A program made the position numbers and the translations under genes. The notes beneath the pieces are model-generated. The model worked only from the letters and a program-made list of their open reading frames with translations. It did no database searches and had not been told where the DNA came from. From assembly GCF_024112395.2 (NCBI RefSeq), contig NZ_CP078013.2:124001-188000 (forward strand): a DNA stretch of 64,000 nucleotides, in the 5' to 3' direction. Source of the DNA: Pseudomonas pergaminensis (GTDB taxonomy: Bacteria; Pseudomonadota; Gammaproteobacteria; Pseudomonadales; Pseudomonadaceae). Below are positions 1-11,700 of the stretch, one piece after another (the first letter of the stretch is position 1; the number at the start of each line of letters is the position of its first letter).

Positions 1-1312
<1,312 letters not shown>

Positions 1313-1466
1313 TAACACCCAAGCAATTTGACTACTCTAACGAGCATCAGATTGCGGTGTGTGAAGACGAAATGAACCGAAAGTTCGACGTTCACAAAAC
1401 ACCGAAAGCTGTCACATACCCAATTTGCTGAAGCGAGGCCATCTGGCCACGACTCAGTACCCGAAT

Positions 1467-1585
1467 TTCTTGACGACCATAGAGCATTGGAACCACCTGA
1501 TCCCATCCCGAACTCAGCAGTGAAACGATGCATCGCCGATGGTAGTGTGGGGTTTCCCCATGTGAGAGTAGGTCATCGTCAAGAT
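1467..1585 (+). rRNA. rrf: 5S ribosomal RNA, first copy
   Basis: Typical Pseudomonas 5S sequence of about 119 nt. It has the conserved internal stretch GAACCACCTGATCCCATCCC and ends that pair with each other (TTCTTGACGA with TCGTCAAGA). It belongs to the same rRNA transcript as the 23S upstream. Ends are assigned from the terminal stem and may be off by one or two bases. It is followed at once by a rho-independent terminator and then by a second, nearly identical 5S copy. Confidence 0.96.
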
Positions 1586-1595
1586 TAAATTCCAG

Positions 1596-1630
1596 AACCC
1601 CTGTTTGCTAACGCAAACAGGGGTTTTGTT
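1596..1630 (+). terminator. Intrinsic terminator after first 5S
   Basis: A perfect hairpin (AACCCCTGTTTG, loop CTAACG, CAAACAGGGGTT) is followed by a T-rich tail. It lies between the two 5S copies, so part of the transcription should end before the second copy. Confidence 0.9.
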
Positions 1631-1691
1631 TATGTAGAAGTCCATGAATTTCACCGGCACGTTGCTAGCGCAACGGTCTGGTACACAGAAT

Positions 1692-1810
1692 TTCTTGACG
1701 ACCATAGAGCATTGGAACCACCTGATCCCATCCCGAACTCAGCAGTGAAACGATGCATCGCCGATGGTAGTGTGGGGTTTCCCCATGTGAGAGTAGGTCA
1801 TCGTCAAGAT
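1692..1810 (+). rRNA. rrf: 5S ribosomal RNA, second tandem copy
   Basis: A second 5S gene, identical in sequence to the first over its mature length as far as can be read by eye, beginning 225 bases after it. The duplicated unit includes the 5S gene and a terminator of the same design downstream. Transcription would need read-through of the first terminator, because no clear promoter is seen in the short spacer (1631-1691). Confidence 0.95.
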
Positions 1811-1819
1811 TGAATTCCG

Positions 1820-1855
1820 AAACCCCTGTCTGCTAACGCAGACAGGGGTTTTGTC
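1820..1855 (+). terminator. Intrinsic terminator after second 5S
   Basis: Hairpin AACCCCTGTCTG / loop CTAACG / CAGACAGGGGTT followed by TTGTCGTTT. It is the same structure as the terminator after the first 5S, with a compensated base pair (TTTG/CAAA versus TCTG/CAGA), which indicates selection on the stem. It ends the rRNA operon. Confidence 0.9.
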
Positions 1856-1944
1856 GTTTAGGGGCCTGGCGATCCAGTTTCTTGCCCTTCTGCGGTGACG
1901 CGAGCCACTCTCGCGTAGTAAACCGAGGAGAAGCCGCAGTTAGA

Positions 1945-1983
1945 AACAAAAAAGCCAGCACCTGACATCAGGCGCTGGCTTGG
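1945..1983 (-). terminator. Terminator of the TonB-receptor transcript
   Basis: Read on the minus strand, AAGCCAGCGCCTG pairs with CAGGTGCTGGCTT and is followed by a run of T residues. It lies just behind the stop codon of the receptor gene at 2000 and faces the end of the rRNA operon. Confidence 0.85.
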
Positions 1984-1999
1984 GTGAAACACGGGCGAA

Positions 2000-4486
2000 T
2001 CAGAACTGGTAACTCACCGTCGCGCTGACGTTTCGCTCTTCCCCCAAATAACAGAAGTTCAGGCTGGCACAAGAAGCCACGTAGGTCTCATTGGTAAGGT
2101 TGTTGGCATTGAGTCTTACATCGACGCCCTTCAGTCCAACCTTACCCAGGTCATACCCTACAGAGGCATCAAACAAGGTGTAAGAAGGTACCTTCATTGT
2201 GTTTTCCGCATCCGCCCAGCTATAGCCCACATAGCGCAATCCGCCTCCAAGCCTCAAGCCATCGAAGGCACCCTGATTAAATTTATAGTCAGCCCAAACG
2301 GACGCCATGTGACGCGGGGCTTGAGTCGGAGAGTTGCCCTGGTTCTCAATCAGATTGCCAGCTGTGCTCAGGGTGCTCACCATCGACTTGGAGTATTCAA
2401 TGTCAGTAAAGGTGTAGCTGCCCAACAGCTTCAAGTTCTCAGTCAGCTGCATATGGGATTCCAACTCCAACCCCTGCGATCGCACAGCCCCTACAGCACG
2501 ATAAAAGTTTTCCTGGGGCAGCTTGGTCGCAAGGTTTTCCTGGTCGATACGAAACCACGACGCGGTAAACAGATTGTCCGTGCCTGGCGGCTGGTATTTC
2601 AGCCCCACCTCCCACTGCGTCCCATCAGTAGGTGCCAACGGGTTGCCGGCGCTGTCTGAATAGGAGTTGGGATTAAAGGATTCGGAATAACTGACGTAGG
2701 GCGCCAGGCCGTTATCAAACAGATACAAGGCCCCCGCACGCCCAGTGAGCTTGGTGCGCTTGTCGCTTATTTCCGTGCCAACCGGCCGGCTCGTCTCGGC
2801 GATCCGGTTTTCGTCGGAGGTCTCTACCCAGTCCTGCCTTAGCCCCAGGGAAAACCGCCACTTATCCATTTCAATCAGGTCTTGCAGATAGACGCCAGTC
2901 TGCTCCAGCCGGCGCAGATAACTGGTTGGGTTGTAATAGCTGATAGAGGAATTGCCATACACAGGATTGAATGCGTTGATTGGCTGCAGTGACCCGCTCG
3001 TCCAGTCCACTACGGTTTTACGCCGCTGATAGTCGGCACCCATCAACACCGTGTGTTTAGTCGCCCCTGTGAAAAACTCGGCCTGCAGCATGTTATCGAT
3101 GATGAACGCATGCAGCTTCTCATCACCCCCCGAATAGTAGCGGTTCAGCTCATTGCTGGTCGGTGTGGTCCACCCATAGCCATACACCTGATCCAACTTC
3201 ACCTTGGAGTCCAGGTAACGGAAGTTCTGTCGCGCAGTGAAAACATCATTGAAGCGATGCTCAAACTGATAGCCAAAGGACTGCTGGTCTCGCTTGTAGC
3301 CATCGACCCCCGGTTCACCCTCAAAGAAGTGACTGGAGATCCTCTGGCCATTGCGTTGATGCAGCGCACCATCGGCCGGCATACCGCTGTGATAACCACC
3401 CTCTGGGTCGTGCTGCAGATAAGCCTGGAGCGTCAGCGAGGTGTCATCGGTAAAGTCGATGCTCAACGTCGGCGCCAGTGCGTAGCGCTTTTCCTTGGCG
3501 TGGTCGAATTGAGTGTCGGATTTATCCGCTAACCCCGTTAGTCGATAGGCGACGCGCTTGTCGTCATCTACCGGACCGCTGAAGTCAAAACCCATACCGC
3601 GTTGACCATTGCTGCCGACTGTCGCCTGAACCTGATGATAAGGCTCGAACAGGGGCTTCTTGCTGGTAAGCGCTACTAAACCGCCAGGTGAACTACGCCC
3701 ATACAACACGGAGGAAGGCCCCTTGAGAATGTCTATACGTTCCAGGAAATACGGGTCTACCTGCATGGTGCTGTAGGTGCCGCTGTCCCCCATGGACTTC
3801 AAGCCGTCGAGGTAGATGTTATCCACCGATCCATCGTTGAAGCCACGCATTGCCACATAGTCATACCGGTGCGTCGCGCCGTAGGGGTTGGTCAACACAC
3901 CAGGCGTGTAGCGCATGGCTTGAGCGACTGTCTGCGAGCCTTGGTCATCCATCTGCTCGCGCGTGACCACCGAGACGGTTTGCGAGGTCTCCAGCAAGGC
4001 CGTACTGGTCTTGGTTGCGATCTGGCTGTGAGTCGCGTTGTAGCCGTCCATGCTTCCCAACGCATTGCCCAATGCAAAGCCCTTGATATCAGTGGTTGGC
4101 AACGTCAGGGCGCTACTTTCCTGCACGGCCTGCAATACAAAACTCACACCGTCTTCAGAAACGGCCTGCAGCCCTGAGCCATTGAGCAGCTGATTCAACC
4201 CCTGTCCGGCAGAATATTCCCCCAGCAGCCCTGCTGACTGGCGACCTTGGGTTTGCGCGGGCGTGCTGGAAAGGGTAATGCCTGCCTGCCGCGCAAACTG
4301 GTTGAGCACCTCACCCAGTGGGCCTGCCGGTATCTCGTAGCGTTGATTGACCTGCGAGATACCGGCCTGTGCAGCCATACCGGCGATCGGCGTCATGCTG
4401 ATGCCCAATGCGGTGGACATTAATGCCACGCGTACGGCTTTTCCCAATAACGGGTAGGAAGAGTTGTGGTGGAAACACGCAGTCAT
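2000..4486 (-). CDS. TonB-dependent siderophore receptor with STN signalling domain (FiuA/FoxA-like)
   Basis: Outer-membrane receptor of 828 residues for a ferric siderophore. A signal peptide is followed by an STN (secretin/TonB N-terminal) domain at about residues 48-118, the mark of receptors that signal to a FecR-type partner. Then come the plug (DQGSQTVAQAMRYTPGV, ILKGPSSVLYGRSSPGG) and a 22-strand-type barrel ending in aromatic-terminal VSYQF. The C-terminal segment with two close cysteines (CASLNFCYLGEERNVS) resembles FhuA/FiuA/FoxA-type hydroxamate receptors, so ferrichrome or ferrioxamine is a likely ligand; this is inference. It lies 91 bases downstream of the fecR-like gene on the same strand and is probably transcribed by the FecI-type sigma factor from that gap. 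The start is supported by a GGA motif at proper spacing. Confidence 0.93.
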   Translation of the reverse strand: MTACFHHNSSYPLLGKAVRVALMSTALGISMTPIAGMAAQAGISQVNQRYEIPAGPLGEVLNQFARQAGITLSSTPAQTQGRQSAGLLGEYSAGQGLNQLLNGSGLQAVSEDGVSFVLQAVQESSALTLPTTDIKGFALGNALGSMDGYNATHSQIATKTSTALLETSQTVSVVTREQMDDQGSQTVAQAMRYTPGVLTNPYGATHRYDYVAMRGFNDGSVDNIYLDGLKSMGDSGTYSTMQVDPYFLERIDILKGPSSVLYGRSSPGGLVALTSKKPLFEPYHQVQATVGSNGQRGMGFDFSGPVDDDKRVAYRLTGLADKSDTQFDHAKEKRYALAPTLSIDFTDDTSLTLQAYLQHDPEGGYHSGMPADGALHQRNGQRISSHFFEGEPGVDGYKRDQQSFGYQFEHRFNDVFTARQNFRYLDSKVKLDQVYGYGWTTPTSNELNRYYSGGDEKLHAFIIDNMLQAEFFTGATKHTVLMGADYQRRKTVVDWTSGSLQPINAFNPVYGNSSISYYNPTSYLRRLEQTGVYLQDLIEMDKWRFSLGLRQDWVETSDENRIAETSRPVGTEISDKRTKLTGRAGALYLFDNGLAPYVSYSESFNPNSYSDSAGNPLAPTDGTQWEVGLKYQPPGTDNLFTASWFRIDQENLATKLPQENFYRAVGAVRSQGLELESHMQLTENLKLLGSYTFTDIEYSKSMVSTLSTAGNLIENQGNSPTQAPRHMASVWADYKFNQGAFDGLRLGGGLRYVGYSWADAENTMKVPSYTLFDASVGYDLGKVGLKGVDVRLNANNLTNETYVASCASLNFCYLGEERNVSATVSYQF

Positions 4487-4577
4487 GATCAGGTTCCGTA
4501 GAGGCCGGTGAGGGCAGATTGATAGGCTTACTGTCTAAGCCGGACTCACGGAAAAAAGCCGCCAAAAAAACAAACGA

Positions 4578-5561
4578 TCAGGCCGACCGTTCCACACTCA
4601 CCCACCAACGCGTGCGGTAACGCACTTGAACCGGCAACGTTCGCGCCAGGATCGCCAGCAATTGATCGGTGTTCTCCAGGCGGAAGACCCCCGATAGCCG
4701 CAAATCAGCTACCTCTACCGCGCAACCCAGGTAACCCGGTCGATAACGCCCAACCTCTGATAGAAAATCCGCAAGACGCATATCCCGCGTCACGATCAGC
4801 CCATCGGTCCAGGCGCCAATGTCCATGGCCAGAGGCGGAGCAAGGGTGGCTTGGGTCTGACGCACGAGGTAGTTATCGCCGGCGTGGGCCTGGGTCGACA
4901 ACCCATTCGGCTGGTGTGGTGAATGGATGGCCACGTTGCCGCTGACCACGCTTAACCGCGTGCAGTCACTGGTTTGGTGGACAGCGAAACGTCCGTCGAT
5001 ACCTTCGAACAAGCCGTGACGTGTTTGAACCAACAATGGCGCCGAGGCAGCCGCACCGCACGTCACCAGGATTTCACCGCGCACCAGGGTTATCAGGCGC
5101 TGCTGAGGATTGAAGGCAAGGTCTACGGCACTGTCAGTATTAAGTTGCAGGCGCGTGCCATCGGACAACTGGATGCTACGACGTTCGCCGGTGGCGGTTG
5201 CGAAGTCGGAGGTCCAGCGCTGCCAGCCAGTCAGATCCCGGCTTACCCAGGCCGCTGAGCCAGCCACCAGCACGCCGGTCAATAGCTTCAACGCCTGTCG
5301 ACGGCCCAACCCCTGCGCACTGTTTTCCAGCGCCACATGCGCGCCCGGAATCGCTGCCAGAGTGCCGCTCAACTCCTGTTGCAGCGCCTGTACCCGTTGC
5401 CAGGCCACTTCGTGGTCGTGGTGAGCTTCGCGCCACTGCTCACACTGCTCGCGCAGACGGACATTGGCACGGTTGTTACGCAGGCGCAGTGCCCAATTGA
5501 TAGCCTGTTTGATCACCCGGGGATCGGGTCCGCAACGCGCGGCATTATCCATGGGTGTCAT
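4578..5561 (-). CDS. FecR-family anti-sigma / signal-transducing protein
   Basis: Inner-membrane regulator of 327 residues. Residues about 15-65 form the cytoplasmic DUF4880-type anti-sigma region (INWALRLRNN...). A hydrophobic segment near residues 90-115 (LLTGVLVAGSAAWV) should cross the membrane. The FecR domain follows (GERRSIQLSDGTRLQLNTDSAV), and the C-terminal part (GYLGCAVEVADLRLSGVFRL) resembles the STN-like domain that contacts the receptor. It overlaps the end of the sigma-factor gene by 4 bases (ATGA), which implies translational coupling. In this family FecR holds or activates the ECF sigma factor in response to the ligand-loaded receptor encoded next door. Confidence 0.93.
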   Translation of the reverse strand: MTPMDNAARCGPDPRVIKQAINWALRLRNNRANVRLREQCEQWREAHHDHEVAWQRVQALQQELSGTLAAIPGAHVALENSAQGLGRRQALKLLTGVLVAGSAAWVSRDLTGWQRWTSDFATATGERRSIQLSDGTRLQLNTDSAVDLAFNPQQRLITLVRGEILVTCGAAASAPLLVQTRHGLFEGIDGRFAVHQTSDCTRLSVVSGNVAIHSPHQPNGLSTQAHAGDNYLVRQTQATLAPPLAMDIGAWTDGLIVTRDMRLADFLSEVGRYRPGYLGCAVEVADLRLSGVFRLENTDQLLAILARTLPVQVRYRTRWWVSVERSA

Positions 5562-6073
5562 GTTTCATATCGCAGGACATAGCAATGGTAGAGCGCCTCG
5601 GCCACATAACGCTCCACTGAGCGCAGCGACACGCCCATGTGCATCGCGATTTGCTTGTGTGTCAGCCCATCGCACTGAGCCAGCAGAAATGCCTTACGCA
5701 CCTTAGGCTTGAGACCCTCCAAAAGACGGGAAATATCTTCCAGTAATTCCAACACCAGCGCCCGCGCTTCCGCGCTCGGCGCCATTGCCTCGGGCAAATG
5801 GGCGATAGATTCGAGGTAAGCCCGTTCGATCTCTTCGCGGCGCCAGTGATCAATCACCAACCCTCGTGCAATGGTGCGCAAAAATGCCCGGGGAGCCTTG
5901 AGTTCAAAGCGTTCGGTTTTCTGCAGCAGGCGTACAAAGGTGTCTTGTGCTAAGTCGGCAGCATCCGCCGCGTTGCCCAGACGGCTACGCAGCCAGGTGT
6001 TCAGCCAACTGTGATGGGTGCAATACAGCGCCTGAACAGCGTTTTCACACGGGAAGTACTCAGCAGACGGCAT
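5558..6073 (-). CDS. FecI-type ECF RNA polymerase sigma factor
   Basis: An iron-starvation sigma factor of 171 residues. Region 2 is seen at about residues 10-75 (the LGNAADAADLAQDTFVRLL and AFLRTIARGLVIDHWRR motifs). Region 4 is at about 108-160 (LLEGLKPKVRKAFLLAQCDGLTHKQIA... SLRSVERYVAEAL), with the helix-turn-helix that reads the -35 element. It is first in a three-gene unit with the FecR-type regulator and the STN receptor, the standard order of cell-surface signalling systems. A Fur-box-like site lies 26 bases upstream of the start codon, so the gene is probably repressed when iron is plentiful. Confidence 0.95.
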   Translation of the reverse strand: MPSAEYFPCENAVQALYCTHHSWLNTWLRSRLGNAADAADLAQDTFVRLLQKTERFELKAPRAFLRTIARGLVIDHWRREEIERAYLESIAHLPEAMAPSAEARALVLELLEDISRLLEGLKPKVRKAFLLAQCDGLTHKQIAMHMGVSLRSVERYVAEALYHCYVLRYET

Positions 6074-6098
6074 TCAAGCGAGCTCGGCCAAACGTCAC

Positions 6099-6118
6099 AA
6101 ATGATAATTAGTCGCATT
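6099..6118 (-). promoter_or_regulatory. Putative Fur box upstream of fecI-type gene
   Basis: The sequence AAATGATAATTAGTCGCATT contains the GATAAT unit and, on the other strand, an AATGCGAC half, giving a partial match to the 19-bp Fur consensus (GATAATGATAATCATTATC). Its place just upstream of an iron-starvation sigma gene supports the call. A position-weight-matrix score was not computed. Confidence 0.65.
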
Positions 6119-6352
6119 GTTCGGGAGGGAGAAAAATTTTGCAACACCGATCCTCGTCGAGTAACCACTTGTCGGTTTCCTACGTTAAAAGAGGATCTAT
6201 CTCACAATTTTCTAAGTTTTGCCGCGGCTTGGCCGAAAGCCTGACGAGCCATGCGTGCACCGAAATAGAGCGGCCCGAGAGTCCGCCTATCGCGTTACAT
6301 GGAATGTTCCACTCGGCACGCTCACCCCCCTTTGGCAAAAGAAGTCGATGAA

Positions 6353-8233
6353 ATGAATCTCAAGTTCAGTCATAAAATTCTGTTGGCCGCGTCAGGCGTC
6401 GTGGTTCTGGCCTTCGCGTTATTCACCCTCTACAACGACTACCTGCAACGCAGCATCATTACGCAGAACCTGGAGTCGTCCATCCAACAATCCGGTGAAC
6501 TCACCGCCAGCAGTGTTCAGAACTGGCTCAGTGGTCGAATACTGGTGCTCGAAAGCCTCACGCAAAACGTTGCCCACCAAGGTAGTGGTGCCGACCTTCC
6601 CGGTCTGGTCGATCAAGCGGCATTCACTTCGAACTTCCAGTTCACCTACGTTGGCCAAACCAACGGCGTGTTCACCCAGCGCCCCGACGCGAAAATGCCC
6701 GATGGCTATGACCCCCGTCAGCGCCCTTGGTACAAGCAGGCAGTGGCCGCAGATAAACCCATGCTCACGCCACCCTACATGGCCGCAGTGGGTGGACAGA
6801 TCGTGACCATCGCCATTCCGGTGAAAAAGAACGGTGAATTGCTCGGCGTCGTCGGCGGTGACCTGAGCCTGCAAACCTTGGTGAAGATCATCAACTCGGT
6901 GGACTTCGGCGGTATCGGCCACGCATTCCTGGTCAGCGGCGACGGCCAAGTCATTGTCAGTCCTGATCAGGACCAAGTGATGAAGAACCTCAAGGACATC
7001 TACCCCGGCACCCAAGTGCGTATCGACAAGGTCAGCCAAGACGTCGTCCTCAATGGGCAGGACCGCATCCTGTCCTTCACCCCTATCAGTGGTTTGCCTG
7101 GCGCAGATTGGTATATCGGCCTGTCGATTGATAAAGACAAAGCCTACGCGCCGCTGGGCAAGTTCCGAACTTCCGCGTTGATTGCCATGCTGATCGCCGT
7201 GGTCGTGATCGCCGTGCTCCTGAGCTTGCTGATCCAAGTCTTGCTGCGCCCCCTCACCACCATGGGCGTAGCGATGCAGGACATTGCCCAGGGCGAGGGT
7301 GACCTGACCCGTCGCCTGGCTGTCACCAGCAAGGACGAATTCGGCGAGGTCGGCAGTGCGTTCAATCAATTTGTAGAGCGCATCCACGCTTCGATTTCGG
7401 AAGTGTCTTCGGCAACCCGCCAGGTACACGACTTGTCCCAGCGTGTAATGGCCTCGTCCAATGCCTCTATCATCGGTTCCGATGAGCAGAGTGCACGCAC
7501 CAATAGCGTGGCCGCAGCGATCAATGAACTGGGTGCCGCTACCCAGGAAATCGCGCGTAACGCCGCGGATGCTTCACAGCACGCCAGTGGTGCCAGTGAG
7601 CAAGCCGACGATGGGCGCAAAGTGGTGGAGCAAACCATTCTTGCGATGTCGGAGCTGTCGCAGAAGATCAGCTTGTCCTGCACCCAGATCGAAACCCTGA
7701 ACGCCAGCACCGACAACATTGGTCACATCCTTGATGTGATCAAAGGCATCTCCCAGCAAACCAACTTGCTGGCGCTTAACGCGGCCATCGAGGCAGCGCG
7801 TGCGGGCGAGGCCGGTCGAGGTTTTGCAGTGGTCGCGGACGAGGTGCGCAACCTGGCTCATCGAACCCAGGAGTCGGCCGAGGAGATCCACAAAATGATC
7901 ACCTCGCTGCAAGTGGGCTCGCGTGAAGCGGTCACCACCATGAACGCCAGCCAGACCTCCAGCGAAGAAAGCGTAGAGGTCGCGAACCAGGCCGGTGAGC
8001 GCCTGGTCAGCGTGACGCAGCGGATTGTCGAGATCGACGGAATGAACCAGTCCGTGGCTGCCGCCACCGAAGAACAAACTGCCGTGGTGGAAACCCTCAA
8101 TGTGGACATCAACCAGATCAACTTGCTGAACCAGCAGGGCGTGGCCAATCTGAATGAAACCCTCAAGGATTGCGATGCCCTGTCGCAGCAGGCCAATCGG
8201 TTGAAGCAACTGGTCGATAGCTTCAAGATCTAA
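6353..8233 (+). CDS. Methyl-accepting chemotaxis protein with dCache ligand domain
   Basis: Transmembrane chemoreceptor of 626 residues. TM1 lies near residues 9-29, a periplasmic dCache_1 domain at about 35-270, TM2 near 275-300, HAMP after that, then a long cytoplasmic signalling domain with the conserved hairpin tip ([35 protein letters not shown], given here only as the family motif region near residues 463-500). The sensor has most of the amino-acid-binding signature known from PctA-type receptors (Y119, R124, W126, Y142, D170). An alanine (A144) sits where I would expect an aspartate after the second tyrosine, so the ligand may differ. The ATG at 6353 is chosen because an in-frame upstream start adds an unlikely 18-residue extension before the first membrane segment, and AAAAGAAG precedes it. 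It is monocistronic, and ends at a strong hairpin. Confidence 0.93.
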   Translation: MNLKFSHKILLAASGVVVLAFALFTLYNDYLQRSIITQNLESSIQQSGELTASSVQNWLSGRILVLESLTQNVAHQGSGADLPGLVDQAAFTSNFQFTYVGQTNGVFTQRPDAKMPDGYDPRQRPWYKQAVAADKPMLTPPYMAAVGGQIVTIAIPVKKNGELLGVVGGDLSLQTLVKIINSVDFGGIGHAFLVSGDGQVIVSPDQDQVMKNLKDIYPGTQVRIDKVSQDVVLNGQDRILSFTPISGLPGADWYIGLSIDKDKAYAPLGKFRTSALIAMLIAVVVIAVLLSLLIQVLLRPLTTMGVAMQDIAQGEGDLTRRLAVTSKDEFGEVGSAFNQFVERIHASISEVSSATRQVHDLSQRVMASSNASIIGSDEQSARTNSVAAAINELGAATQEIARNAADASQHASGASEQADDGRKVVEQTILAMSELSQKISLSCTQIETLNASTDNIGHILDVIKGISQQTNLLALNAAIEAARAGEAGRGFAVVADEVRNLAHRTQESAEEIHKMITSLQVGSREAVTTMNASQTSSEESVEVANQAGERLVSVTQRIVEIDGMNQSVAAATEEQTAVVETLNVDINQINLLNQQGVANLNETLKDCDALSQQANRLKQLVDSFKI

Positions 8234-8247
8234 CCCGCTGACTGAAT

Positions 8248-8278
8248 GGCGGGAGCGACGCGCGTCGCTCCTGCCGCT
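8248..8278. terminator. Hairpin between convergent genes
   Basis: GGCGGGAGCGACG / CGTCGCTCCTGCC forms a long GC-rich stem with almost no loop between the chemoreceptor gene and the convergent SRPBCC gene. It lacks a T tract, but its place suggests a bidirectional transcription barrier or a REP-like hairpin. Confidence 0.6.
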
Positions 8279-8736
8279 TAGCCAAGCAACCGGCGAACGT
8301 TGTCCAATGCGCCGTTGGCGAAGCCCTGCACAAACTGTTCAAACCCTGGGCTCACCTCCTCTGTGGGCTCAGCAATAATTGTCCATGTCACCCTGGAGCG
8401 CTCCTTTTCAAGCGCTTCCACATGCATCGCCGCCCATAACCTGGCCACGCCCAGTGTGTTGTAGATTGTGGTCCAGGTCATGTGCATGGCCTGTTCGTCC
8501 CGGCTATTGAGCTGTTCCACGACACAGTTACCATCGCGGAAAAATTTAGTCCGCAATGCGCCCACGCCTGAGCCGGTCATTTCGATATGCATCAGGTCCG
8601 GAATAAACACATCGAAGCCGGCAAACTGCCCCACCATCGCCCACAGGCGAGAGGCACAGCAGTTGACCGAGACGGACGCCACTATCGGCAGGCCGTTCGG
8701 ATTGCGAATTAACGTATCGGGTTGCAGCAGTTTCAT
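8278..8736 (-). CDS. pvfD: SRPBCC (polyketide cyclase-like) protein, PvfD/MgoD-type
   Basis: Small protein of 152 residues with the START/SRPBCC hydrophobic-pocket pattern: an early VSVNCCASRLWAMVGQFAGF segment followed by alternating strands and a long C-terminal helix (FEQFVQGFANGALDNVRRLL). It is the last gene of the leftward four-gene operon, 18 bases behind the NRPS gene, and has a good AGGA ribosome-binding site. In the homologous mgoBCAD and pvfABCD operons the fourth gene encodes a protein described as a polyketide cyclase/dehydrase. Its exact chemical role in diazeniumdiolate signal synthesis is, to my knowledge, not settled. The family call is good; the pathway assignment comes from context. 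Confidence 0.82.
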   Translation of the reverse strand: MKLLQPDTLIRNPNGLPIVASVSVNCCASRLWAMVGQFAGFDVFIPDLMHIEMTGSGVGALRTKFFRDGNCVVEQLNSRDEQAMHMTWTTIYNTLGVARLWAAMHVEALEKERSRVTWTIIAEPTEEVSPGFEQFVQGFANGALDNVRRLLG

Positions 8737-8754
8737 GAGGTTGTCCTGAGGCGT

Positions 8755-11700
8755 TCAAAGAAAGCCGATGGTCTTGAGGTAGTTGCAGCCTTTGCTCAAC
8801 AACGCCGGGTCTTTTTCGGGGTAGCGTGCCCCCATCTGCTGGATACCCTGTCGTGCGTTGTCGTGGCGAATCATCGATGTGTCGCCGATGTCTTCGTCGA
8901 GGCGATCGAGGTAGAAACCGAGCACGCCAAACAGTGCGTTGTCCTGGTTTACCGTTCGCAGCGCCTGTTGCCACTGCGCGATACTCACCCGCTTGAAACG
9001 GTGCCCCGCTCGATTGAACGCATCCAGGTAGTCCTCCCAGCTCAACGGCTCGGGGTTATGCAGGTTGAACACATGCCTGTCGGCCTGAAAGCGGCTGCTG
9101 TGGAATGCAATGAAGCGCGCCAGGAAGTCCACCGGCATCAGGTCGAAGTTCAGCGTCAACCGAGGCATCAGGCCCAGTTGCAGTGACCCCTTGAGCATCA
9201 GCATCAGACGATTTTTTTGCGGTTGGCAGGCACCATTGTGACTGTTGAAACTGATGTTGCCGGGTCGATGGATATTCACCCAGGCGCCGCGCTCCACCGC
9301 ACGACCCAGTTGGCGCTCGGCAACCCATTTGGACAGGTTGTAGCCATTCTTGATGTACAGCGGCAACGTCGTTGCAGCGGGCGCTTCGAGGACATAACCC
9401 TGCGAGTCGACAGCGCTCGAAGCGGACAGTGTCGAGATAAAGTTGAGGACCTTCTTGCTGTGGGTCTCACACAGGCACAGGCATTCGAACAGGGGGGCAA
9501 CGTTGTCCCTGGCCAGAGATGTATAGTCCATCACGTGATTGACCCGTGCTGCGTTGTGTATCAGCACCCCGAAATCCTGGGCGATAGCATCATACGCGTC
9601 GCTGGCCAGGCCCAACCGAGGGAGGCTGATATCGGCGGCGAATACCTGCACCCTGCTCAGGTCCAGATGTTCCAGGCGGTACTCACGCAACGCCTGAGTG
9701 AATCGTGCCATCGCCGACTGTCCCGGCGTCTCACGTACCAGGCACGCCACGGTCGTTGCACCTGCGGCCAGCAATGCCTCGACGATATGAACACCAACAA
9801 AACTGTTGGCCCCCGTCACGATCACTTTGTGTGGGTCGCCTGCGCGGTCCTCTGGCAGCGTGTTGAACGTCCAGTCCCGTTGAGCATCGCGAGCAGCAGC
9901 ATCGCAGGAAGCATCGGGTCGTTCACCGTTCTCCAGCAGCGTTGCGAGCGTACCAATCGTCGGTACTTCAATGAAATGACTCAGTGCGAAACTACGACCA
10001 AACTGCTCGCGAACGCGCAGCAACAACGTCGATAGCACAATCGAGTGGCCGCCGAGATCGAAGAAGCTCTCATCGATAGACACTTCACCCTCGGGCAGCG
10101 TCAACAGTTCGCTCCACAGGCGAGTCAACCGAACTTGAAGCGGGGTGTGTGCCGTGCCACCTTCCTCCTGCACGTTGGGCTGGAGCGGCACTGCCAGTAA
10201 GGCCTCACGGTCGATCTTGCCGTTGCTGGCGCACGGCATGCATGCCAACTCATCCCAGAAGCCGGGCCGCATGTAGTCGGGCAGCCACTGCCGCGCGTGT
10301 TGCTGCAGGGCCGCCAGGGTAGCCCCGGGTTCGGGTTGAGCGACAAAGCCACGGATCCTGCGGTCAGGGTCGATCACCACCGCCACTTGGCGATACAGCC
10401 GGCTGGTACGCAGGCACTGCTCAATCTCCTGGGGCCCGACCCGAAAGCCACGAATCTTCACCTGATCATCACGTCGTCCGCCCAGCATGATTCCATCGGC
10501 GGTCCACCGGGCCAAATCGCCGCTGCGGTAGGCGCGCAAGGGCTGGCCCCCAGGCACTGCAAGCTCCACAAAGGCACTGGTCGCCTGAGGTGGGTCGTTC
10601 ACATAGCCCAGGCTTACGCCAGGCCCAACGATGTACACCTCACCCATCACCTCTTCATCGACCGGCTGCTGGTCGTCATCGAGGATCAACACCCAGCTGT
10701 TGGCGATCGGCCGGCCGAGATTGCGGTTGCTGTCGCCAGGTTGAAACGTACGATGGGTGATCATTACGGTGGCCTCCGTGGGGCCGTAGAGGTTGTGAAA
10801 TTGGCACTGCGCCGCCAGGCGGTCGATGACATGGGGTTCGCAGACGTCACCCCCGGTCAGCAGGTGCGTCAGGCCCAGCGGTTGATCGGGCGGCAGAATG
10901 CTCAGCAGCGAGGGGGGCAAAAAGGCATGGGTAACGCGCTGACGTTGGAGCAGATCGAGCAGTTGCTGAGGGTCGTGTCGTTGCTCTGCGCTGGGGACGA
11001 TCAACTCGGCGCCCGCTATCAGGGTAGGGACAATATCGATCAGGGACGAGTCAAAGCTCACCGGTGAAAACTGCAGGATACGGCTTTGTTCATCCAGGTT
11101 CATGCAGGCCCTGAACCAGGCCGCGAAATGTGCCAGGTTGGCTTGGCTGAGCAACACCCCCTTGGGATGGCCGGTGGTACCCGATGTATAGAGCGTCATG
11201 CAGGGCGAATCGAGGGCGGGCTGAGCGTGCATCAGCGGACGCAGCAAGTCGGTGTCCTGCGGGTCGACCTCGCGCACATCCAGTGTAATGAAGCGCTCTC
11301 GCAAGGGGTGCTGGCCGGCGTCCAGCAACACCCGGGCCCCTGCGTTCTCGAGCAAGGCCTGATGGCGTTGAGGCGGGTGGTCCGGAGCCAGCGGCAGATA
11401 CACCGCGCCACAGCCCATAACCGCGAGAATACTGGCGTACAACGCTACGGACTTTTCCAGGCAAACCCCAACCACCGGTGGTGCCTGCGTGACGCCCAAC
11501 ACAGGGCTTAACCGTTGCTGAATCATGAGGGCCTGCACGTGCAACTCGCGGTAAGTCACCACGCTGCTGTCGATGTTCAGCGCCCGCCTATCAGCGAATT
11601 GGTGAAGGCTGGCCTGCAACCGTTCGATCACAGGCACCTGGGCCTCCCGCATGACAGCGAGGTCTTCGGTGCGGTTGAATCGGTGAACAAATGCCAAGGC

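Noticed and set aside
1313..1466. tRNA in the 23S-5S spacer
   Set aside because: No cloverleaf, TTCRANY or acceptor-stem pattern could be found in the 154 bases.
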